64,000 nt of DNA, taken from Crossaster papposus (lineage: Eukaryota > Echinodermata > Asteroidea > Velatida > Solasteridae). The position numbers were made by a program, and so were the translations under genes. Where the stretch lies: positions 1 through 64,000 of the forward strand of contig JBAIAA010000098.1 in assembly GCA_037893245.1 (NCBI GenBank). The letters run 5' to 3'. Below are positions 56,590 to 64,000 of this stretch, piece after piece. Within the stretch, counting starts at the first letter, position 1, and each line of letters begins with the position of its first letter. The notes under the pieces are model-generated. The model worked only from the letters and a program-made list of their open reading frames with translations, was not told the origin of the DNA and did not search any database.

Positions 56590-57331
56590 GGCCTTTTTGG
56601 TGCAAGTGAAATAAAACAGCCCATGAGTTTTTCCCTGCTTTGTTAATATAAAGGGCCATGATCTATACCAATTAAAGGAACGATTTAACAATTTAGCCCT
56701 AACTTAGATTATTGTTGTTAACAGGTGATCGCTCGTCCCCTGAGTCAGTACAACAGGGGATGAGCACCGTTCCTTCCTTCTGTAAGTACAAACCAAGGAA
56801 CGAACGGGCCTGTAAACTATATAGTGTGTATGTATTCTAGTTTTGTCTTGTTAAAGGATTGTATATACGTGTAGTTTAATGTCTTGCAGATGTTGGCTAT
56901 CATTGTGCAAATGGTGGCAGTTAACTGACCTAACGGTAGGTTGACCTGGTCTCCTGGCGGGGTCAACAAACCAGGTCACTCGATGATCGAAACACTAACT
57001 TCACAAGAAAATTGGTTCTGGGCCTTTGATGCCCAGGGGCTGTTGGCGCCCATTGTGTAGAATGATTAATGGTCTAGGCTGATGGTGCCTAGGGGCTTAT
57101 GGTGCCCAAACTCTGACATTGGTACAGAGCTGATGGTGCTCTGGGGGCTGTTGGTGCCCCATAGCAAGTGAAGTTAAATACCTGTGGTGATACACAATTC
57201 CCGGTGGCCCCTCATAAAACGGTAGCCGGGAAAATTGTTTTGAGAACGTTTTCAATAAAATTCGTTTGGCTGAGGCGTATAACCACACAAATCGTGACTG
57301 TGTCCGTATCATTTATTTATCTGCTTATAAC
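56590..57331 (+). repeat. Ngaro-like direct repeat B2
   Basis: Second, apparently identical copy of B1, offset exactly 1100 bp. It ends at the LINE junction (ctgcttataac|gtttatgtaaataag). Confidence 0.95.
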
Positions 57332-60300
57332 GTTTATGTAAATAAGAAATAATAATGGGCCCAACACAGAACCTTGAGGTACCCCACATGAAATATATTG
57401 ATCCATGGAGATGGTAGAATTGTAACACACAAATTGCTTTCTATTACAAAGATAACTTTTAAACCATTCCAAAGCAATACCACGTATATCATACTGGTCT
57501 AATTTCCGAATGAGGATGTCATGATTAACCGTGTCAAAGGCCTTTGACAGGTCCAAAACAATTCCAATAGATAGTTTCTTATTATCAATGGCACCAAGTA
57601 TTTTATTAACAACCTGAACTATAGGCATCTCGGTGGACCTATGTTTCCTAAAACCAAATTGAGAATCAGACAATATACCATTTTTGTCCACAAATGATAT
57701 CAGACGATTAAAAATAAACTTCTGAAACACTTTACTGAAAATTTACAAGATTGATATGGGTCTGTAACTTGCAATTTCATTCTTATTTCATTTTTGTGTA
57801 TATAGCCGGGAACGACTTTGCCAATCTTTAATCCATCAGGGATTATTCCTGAAGTAATAGATTTGTTAACAATAAGGGCAAGTGGCTTGGCAAAGGAATA
57901 TTTAGCTTTTTCTTTTAGTACAATAGAACTAATACAGTCCCATCCTGGTGCCTTACCGCTGGACATTTTATTAATAATATCTACTATGTCTTCTTGTAAA
58001 ACGGGAATAAAGAAAAACGAATTTGAACATCTATTATTAAGGTAGAACTCGAAAGTTGTATCAGGAGTCGGAAGCTGACTAGCAATATTATTACCAATAT
58101 TAACAAAGTAATTATTAAATGTATCAGCTATTTTTCTATCACCGTGGACTTCATTATTATCACAGACAAAACAAGATGGATTATGCTTAGATTGAGATTT
58201 GTTTAGCAAGGAATTAATAAGTTTCCAGATACCTTTGATGTTCGATTTTTCGTGGTTAAATCTAAAACTAAAATAGTTTTTCTTAGCAAGTTTAATCAAG
58301 CTATTGAGTTTATTTCTAAATTTCGTATAACAGGTTTTATTTTGTATAGAATGAGTTTTCAAATACTGTTTGTATAAATAATTATGTTTTCTTATAGAGT
58401 TATAAATACCATTTGTTAACCAAGAAGATTTATGTTTGTTAAAATTAATATTGATTTCTACTTGGGGGAAATGATGATTATACAGTTTCGTAACATGATC
58501 AATAAATACATCGTACATTACGTTAACATCATAAGTTATTATGGGACTCCAGTCTGTCTCATTGAAGATCAACAATAAGCTGTTCAATGTTATCGTCAGA
58601 AAAGTCACGTTTAAAATTGGAGTCGGTATTGCACTGTTGTTTAATACTAGCTACCACCAAAAACACAGGCAAGTGATCACTTAAGTCGGTAACTAAGACT
58701 CCGGCACAGTGGTTAGAGAAATTATTGGTAAAAATAGTATCAATTAAAGTGGAACTATGATCTGTTATTCTTGTAGATTTACTAATAGTTGGGAAAAAAG
58801 AATAAGAGCTAAGTATATTCAGAAAATTAGTCACACTGCAATCAGAATTATAATTGAATAAATTAATAATAAAATCACCCATCATATTACACTTTTCGTT
58901 GTTATTTACTTGAGCTAGTATTTGTGTGAAATAGGTTATAAAATTATCGTGAATAGCATTAGGGGTTTATAGATGATTCCAATAATAACATTAGTTGTAT
59001 GGATATTATCCAGCTCAATAAAACAAGCTTCAATATCAGAATTAAATACACAAAATTCATTGCGAACCTTATAAGATAAATTCTGATTGATATAAAAAGC
59101 CACTCCACCGCCTCTTTTATCAGATCTACAAAAACCTTCGATGTTATATTGAGGAAGCTGGATAAGGGAGTCATTGAGATCCTTAAGCCATGTCTCCGAA
59201 ATACCAATGACTGAAAACTCCAAGGTTAACAGATTAATATAATAAGAAATATTATTAAAATTTGTAATGAGACTACGAGCATTAAATATGAAGTAATTTA
59301 ACATTAGTAGTATTAGCAGTGAATGTATTCAGGAAAGTATCCTGGTCATAATAATCACAGCTAATATCTGGTAAATCATAGTTTAGGTCGGAATCAATAT
59401 TATTGTCTACAAAAGATGTGAAATTAAGGTAAAAGCAGATATACACTAAGTATAGTCGATCTCCTGATCATATTACTCCCCCGATTCAAAAATAAAATAG
59501 TGCAGTGCATTTGAAAATATATCATTGACCACCATCAGAAAGCTATAGGAAATTTAACAGCCAAAAAGCAGACCCTTGCTGTGGCCAACCATGGAGTAAT
59601 ATACTAGTTTATTGCTCCATGGGCCAACTAGGTGCAGACTCGACTATCCTCCAGCCAAACCCGACTACTGTAGGCGTCCACAGAGTATAGCTACAAATTC
59701 ACAAAAGACGCTGATTTAAATAACACAGGCCATGGAATGTTAAAAATTTAAATCACAATAAACACAATAACCATTCTTTGATCACAATAATGGTTAAGCG
59801 CGTAAGCTGAGAAATGTTTGAGTTTAAATCACAATAGATACAATGACCATTCTTTAAAAATTGAAAATGGCGTCCCCAGCAAAGAATTGTGATTTTTTGT
59901 TTACCCACGAAATGGTAAACGCAGTAAATCACGAAACAAATGTATATATTGGCACACAATATTGTACATATACCCACAACAAATGCTAAATACATGTGCA
60001 CAAATATTCGTAAATACCATAATTAATGAATACTTATCAACAAAACATAGCTTAGAACACTGAGATGTGGTTGATTAGGCCAAATAAAATATAACAAAAA
60101 CATGTTTAGCGTCACCGCCCGCTTCCTTTTGGGGGCCGCCTCCTTATTGATAAATTTAAAAAACATGACATGACTCGAATTAAAATGTCCCGGGCAGCTA
60201 TTTTGAAGAAAAAAAAGAAAAAAGAAAGGAACAAAAAGGGGCCTCCTCCTTCCTTTAAAAAAAAAAGGCGTGACGCTAAACATGTTTTTTGTTATTTGGC

Positions 60301-61317
60301 CTTATCAACGGAATTTGGGTGCTTCATCTCCCAGGCAAAACGACTTGAATGGTCCGCTATGGTGCTTGTAGGCGATCGAGGCAGGGGTGGTCCACAGGAT
60401 ATAGGCGAAGCTTACTCGCTCGTCGCGTCTAATGCCTAGAAGATGTTTTTCCCGTAGTTGTTTACGGTTATTTCTGATATAGCTCGTCACATCATCAGAA
60501 ATAAATATGTTTGATTCCTTGAATGGGTGATTCTTAAGAGATCTTGAAGCTTGCTTCAGAATGAACTGCCTATCACCTGACCGTAATAACTTGCAATGGA
60601 TGGGACGGGGCCGAGGGTTGCCACTGCCGGGGGTGTTGACTGCTTGCCGACCAGGAGTGCGGTGAGCCAGCTCTATCTCGATTTCGTCTCCGCCTTCAAG
60701 CTTCATGTGATCTACAAAGAAGCTAGAAAGAAATTTCTCGCAGGTTTGAGTTCCTTCGGATCCCTCTGGAATTCCATTTATATTAACGTTTAACAACTTG
60801 GTTTTAAAGTTTGCCGATGAGATTAAAATTCGAGGCTGCTTGGTTGTTGATCTGGGGAGTCAATGAACTCACTCGCTCATCCCTCATATTTAGGCTGGTC
60901 TTGAGATCCTCGATATCATGGCCATGATTTGAGACGGTACTACTCACTGTGCTGAGTTCAGTCTCCAGGCCAGACAATCTTGATTCCAAGGTAGCGAGGG
61001 TCTCAAGGATTCTATCAAGTTAAATGTGTACCTCGCTGATAGAATCGCGACAGGAACACGCACGGCAACCATCTTGGTTTTAATCAAGTTCGTCTGGTTT
61101 GTCGAGTCCTTATTTCTCCGGCCGCTCTTGTCTTGTTGGGCTCTGTAGGTTCTGCCATTCTATCGATGAAGTAATGATCTTAATTATCGCAGACAAAAAT
61201 AAACAAGTACCGTCGAGCGCTGACAGAATAAATGTAAAACAAAAATTGGGGGAGCGATCTGAAAGACACGTCTGACAGCTACGACCTCATTGTGTACTAC
61301 AAAAAAATGACGAATAT
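57332..61317 (-). mobile_element. CR1/L2-like LINE, 5' part (ORF1, endonuclease, RT start)
   Basis: ORF2 in pieces: endonuclease at 59304-58559 (NARSLITNFNN, ISETWL, DKRGGGVAFYI, then DFIINLFNY, LSDHLPVF), and linker/RT at 58608-57332 (SSGKAPGWDCI, SDSQFGFRKHRST, LSKAFDTVNHDIL palm A, GVPQGSVLGPLLFLIYIN). Frame changes at about 58930, 58590 and 57740. It stops right before the catalytic box, where the Ngaro-like element is inserted. The LINE as a whole (51158-61317 minus the insert) is about 5.1 kb and lies inside a dispersed repeat. Confidence 0.8.
60305..60989 (-). pseudogene. LINE ORF1p (coiled coil + RRM-like)
   Basis: Starts MESRLSGLETELSTVSSTVS, a coiled coil, then after a frame change LNVNINGIPEGSEG, IEIELAHRTPG and PIHCKLLRSGDRQFILKQA with a C-terminal domain ending 60305. 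This is the L1-type ORF1p layout of an RNA-binding chaperone. It is taken as ORF1 of the surrounding LINE by position, though ~1 kb with a tandem duplication (59750-59850) separates it from ORF2. Confidence 0.7.
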
Positions 61318-61490
61318 TGACGAATATTACGACGATGTTTCAATCAGCAGGTAGACCCAGCCTTGTATTTTACACGCCAAGCGACGAGATAAATGGTGGT
61401 CGACTTCAGACTACTCGTTAGTCTATGGGACCCTTCCTTACGAATTGAAAGGGCCCGGTGATGCAGGTACACCCCCTCCCCCTGCTACAC
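61318..61490 (+). repeat. Dispersed repeat, continuation after LINE
   Basis: gacgaatattacgacgatg onward matches 12456-12625, ending at ctgctacacc. It completes the unit broken at 51157. Confidence 0.8.
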
Positions 61491-61781
61491 CTTACTGGGG
61501 CAGTAGAGGGAGCTTAACCACTCACTGGTGCTAGGAATAACACTCCCCCACCCAAGAACTCTAAATCCTCCGGACTTATAAGCTAGAAGAGTTAAGTACT
61601 CAAATGGTGTTTAAAGCACACAGGAACATTTACATTCATTTCAAAAATAACCTAGCGAATGATTAGGCCAGATAAAAAACAAAACTAGTTTATAGTCCAG
61701 ATGATTTTTGGTTTATAGGGTCGTGTCATTATGATAATAATTAGACTCCACTAACTCTACAAAAGAAGAAGAATTAGGATT

Positions 61782-61965
61782 GGTAGAAAAGTGCCGATGT
61801 GAATATGACTCAGATTTTATTTATTTTACAACTTTTGTTGGAGCAAAAAATTGATCCACACGAGGATGAGAAACGATATATTCATGATTTGGCCTTATAA
61901 AAAGCTTACATATTAAAGATCGGTTTGTCGTCTAGGAGAAAAAAGAAAAACAAAAGCGCACAGGA
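61782..61965 (+). repeat. Dispersed repeat, copy 2 of 30165-30420
   Basis: Shares ggtagaaaagtgc, ttgatccacacgaggatgag and tttgtcgtctagg with the other copy. Directly followed by a Penelope-like fragment. Confidence 0.65.
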
Positions 61966-62225
61966 ACCAGACAGAACTATCAAAACATGTATGGACGCTA
62001 AAAGACAAAAACACTGAATTCACAACCAAGTGGAAAATCTTGAGCAATGCTCAACCGTACTCTAACATCAGTAAACAATGCAACTTGTGCACTATGGAGA
62101 AATTCTATATCATCTGCCACCCAGAAAAGGCTACTCTAAACAAACGATCTGAGCTAACTAGCGCATGCCGGCACGCGGCTAAATTCAAACTGATAAAGCA
62201 CGCCAAAACCACGCCCAGAGTGTAA
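61966..62225 (+). pseudogene. GIY-YIG-element C-terminal fragment (Penelope/Neptune-like)
   Basis: In one frame: NQTELSKHVWTLKDKNTEF, KWKILSNAQPYSN, KQCNLCTMEKFYIICHPEK, LNKRSELTSACRH, then stop at 62225. This pattern (SKH-W-LKD, CNLC-EKF-I, LNKR-EL-CRH) is typical of the tail of GIY-YIG endonucleases in Penelope-like retroelements. The GIY-YIG core itself and RT are missing. It is distinct from the element at 46.4 kb, which lacks this tail. Confidence 0.6.
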
Positions 62226-63545
62226 CGTTAGGCCGTGTCCGAATTGTTTGGCTGCGGCTTCAAGTTACACGCGGGCCTATGGTAGTTACTGCAGCCACTT
62301 CCCATGGACTCGTGTGCGATGTCAAGCCGTGGCCGGGTAGTTCGGGCGCGGCCATATAATTTTCCCACGCCCGCGTCAAGTTGCCCACATACGCCCGCAA
62401 TCCAAGCGCGCGTTATTGCGTTCGCGCGCCCCCCTATAACTTGATGCACAGGTAGAACGTTTCGAGAATGCCATTAAAATAATATTCCCTGACGAGTGGA
62501 GGTATATCCACGAAACAAATTTGTCGGAATAAACAAAATGGTGAACAAAAACCTATCCTAGTTTTTGTGATTGATTTTATATATATATATATATATATTT
62601 TTTTTTTTTCTTTAAACAATTTGTAAGGACACTAACCAGTTTTAAATCCTATATTCGTATTCTGTATATCCGTATCTATGTTTATATACTTTATTCACTT
62701 TAATAGAATCTAGAAAACAATAACCCTAGAATTGAAAGACACAATCCATCAGACTGCTGAAGCTAGATGTTAATTAATAGTCAACAGAAGATATTGATCA
62801 TACATGGACACATATATGTTAAAGCTTTAAATTTAATTTTTGAGAACACATTTAACTTGTACATAATCATTCATCAGAGTACTACGATCCAAGTCACAGA
62901 AAAGTAATAGATAGTCGTTATTTAGGACACACAAAAAATAACTCATTACTAATTACTTTTGTATACTTTATTGTTTATCATCAGTTATCCTAAATAGTAT
63001 ATTAATACCACCCATTTTTAATTTTAAAGTTTTACACTGTTATAGTGACCTTTGTCATTTTGTTTAATATAAAAGATACCGGTACATGTACATAATAAAT
63101 TTCTTTAATAAATTATTTCTAAAAATTTCCCTAACCGAAATGTCCTGTTCTCTTTATTTTTCCTTTCAAAAATTATCCCCTTTAACCAGAAGATTTGTCT
63201 ACCATTATGGTTCATCTACCTTATAATCCCCTCTAAAAAATATCCCCCTAGCCAAAATGATTTTGTCATGCTACTTCGCTGCGCTCATACGCATGAAAAA
63301 CAGTTTATTACTAATGGATGAAACTTACAGAATGAAAGAAAATTAAACACTATTTTTTTGAATCTCAAATGTTTTATTGAAAAAAAAGCGTGGGAAAAGG
63401 GGCCGTCACATTGCGGCTACAATGAACATTGACAAAGAACAGGTCTGAAAGAAATGCTTTACCTCGAAAAAGACTACGGTCAGCAGGAAGTAATCGCTAA
63501 ACAGCATCATTTTGTAAAATCCTTGCCCTCTTCCTAGACTCGAAA
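62226..63545. other. Unassigned region
   Basis: A GC-rich stretch at 62230-62450 beginning ggccgtgtccgaattgtttgg looks like a transposon end, but no partner end was found. A (TA)n-(T)n microsatellite lies at 62577-62610. The rest is AT-rich without genes. Confidence 0.4.
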
Positions 63546-63665
63546 TCCTTCAGAGTGCTGCTTCCTCAGCTGCTTGGACTCTTTTCCTTTGGTCTGCCGA
63601 TAGGTCATCAAGACCGTCCTTGTCCATGTGCTGGACGGTACCCCAGCCGGCTTTGCTGTTGTCTG
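63546..63665 (-). pseudogene. Short conserved-looking peptide segment
   Basis: The minus strand reads IRITDNSKAGWGTVQHMD then LSADQRKRVQAAEEAAL to a TGA. The pattern (I-AD-S--GW-VV ... D--D-KR---AE--A) resembles a stretch I associate with uncharacterised invertebrate proteins, often in retroelement-related contexts. It is bounded by a SINE upstream. No firm family. Confidence 0.3.
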
Positions 63666-63689
63666 TGATGCGGATTTTTTGTTTTCTGT

Positions 63690-64000
63690 CTTTTATTGAG
63701 TCTTATTATTATTATTTCTGATTCCTCAAAAGCGCCCAAGGCACTGTAGCTCGTAAGCCTGAAGAAACCAATAGGAGGATGAACGAAATGCCAGAAACAC
63801 CGGGGCGAACCCCTTCGCTTAGCGATAAGCGTGACTGGGTTCTTTTACGTGCGTGTCCAGGTTCAATATATACACAATACACACACACACGGGACCAACG
63901 GCTTTACGTCCCATCCGAAGGACGAAGCAATATTGGTTTAATTGCCTTGCTTAAGGACACACGTGCCGACGGCCGGGATTCGAACTCGCGCTCTGTGGAA
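63690..64000 (-). mobile_element. tRNA-derived SINE, cut by window end
   Basis: On the minus strand: B box GAGTTCGAATCCC (63975-63986), then a central part gtccttcggatgggacgt, ccgttggtccc and aaagaacccagtca, with an (AAT)n tail at 63703-63718. This central part is shared by many invertebrate SINEs. The head with the A box lies beyond 64000. Confidence 0.75.

Larger units (their letters stand above)
52251..57331 (+). mobile_element. Ngaro-like tyrosine-recombinase retroelement, copy 2
   Basis: Order: (gag lost) RT-RNase H, tyrosine recombinase, SGNH hydrolase, then direct repeats of 742 bp (55490-56231 and 56590-57331) with 358 bp between. Read as B1-A2-B2, this is the split-repeat layout described for Ngaro elements. 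The matching left A1 is absent. The element sits inside a LINE. All three remaining ORFs are open. The left junction has caccagt-caaaat-actggtg, an inverted repeat. Confidence 0.85.

Noticed and set aside
55997-57312. Two identical 71-residue minus-strand ORFs (55997-56212 and 57097-57312)
   Set aside because: They are one frame seen twice in the identical direct repeats of the Ngaro-like element, antisense to its genes, with no recognised domain.
62228-62449. GC-rich 73-codon minus-strand ORF as a gene
   Set aside because: Looks like a transposon end; no domain, no splice signals, and no matching partner end found to define the element.

Overview
This is a repeat-rich stretch of an animal nuclear genome. 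It has GT-AG introns, no operons or ribosome binding sites, and about 37% GC by eye. The mix of transposable elements (Ngaro/DIRS tyrosine-recombinase retroelements carrying SGNH hydrolase ORFs, Tx1/L1-like and CR1/L2-like LINEs, Penelope-like elements, tRNA-derived SINEs, piggyBac and Harbinger derivatives), plus a collagen-C1q gene, suggests a marine invertebrate. An echinoderm or another non-vertebrate deuterostome is most likely, but the species cannot be fixed from the sequence alone.

Host-type genes are few. On the minus strand, a two-exon RecQ-like helicase (4586-2070) has perfect splice sites but one frameshift just before its DExH box. At 29649-29831 (+) there is an isolated terminal exon encoding the FATC domain of an ATR-like kinase. 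At 39703-42395 (+) a secreted collagen/C1q-domain protein gene has two 5' untranslated exons and a promoter built from three ~155-bp tandem units. At 46058-43449 (-) lie the last three visible exons of a FAD-dependent oxidoreductase-like gene, with one in-frame stop and a Penelope-like element just upstream.

Layout: 2-4.6 kb RecQ-like gene; 4.9-9.95 kb decayed Ngaro-like element (-), cut before its catalytic tyrosine, with an SGNH ORF on the unexpected side of gag; 10.3-12.8 kb LTR-like dispersed repeat and MITE; 12.8-20 kb Tx1/L1-like LINE (-) whose ORF1 is split by a Harbinger-type MITE and a CR1-like LINE; 20.2-21 kb foldback element; 21.2-22.85 kb minisatellite of 53-bp units; 23.2-24.25 kb LINE endonuclease remnant; 24.77-24.98 kb near-perfect 102-bp hairpin; 27.5-29.4 kb TIR element next to the ATR-like exon; 34.95-35.71 kb piggyBac remnant with TTAA duplications; 36.3-39.3 kb a 1.15-kb duplication with a C42 tract; 39.3-46.1 kb host genes with MITEs and SINEs; 46.4-47.6 kb Penelope-like element; 49.1-61.5 kb a nest in which the LTR-like dispersed repeat is interrupted by a CR1/L2-like LINE that is itself interrupted by a young Ngaro-like element.

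The main story is nested mobile-element history rather than a cellular pathway. The best preserved element is the Ngaro-like copy at 52.26-57.33 kb. Its RT-RNase H, tyrosine recombinase and SGNH hydrolase ORFs are open, and its two 742-bp direct repeats look identical, implying recent activity. Its gag and left terminal repeat are lost, probably in one deletion that also removed the catalytic part of the host LINE.
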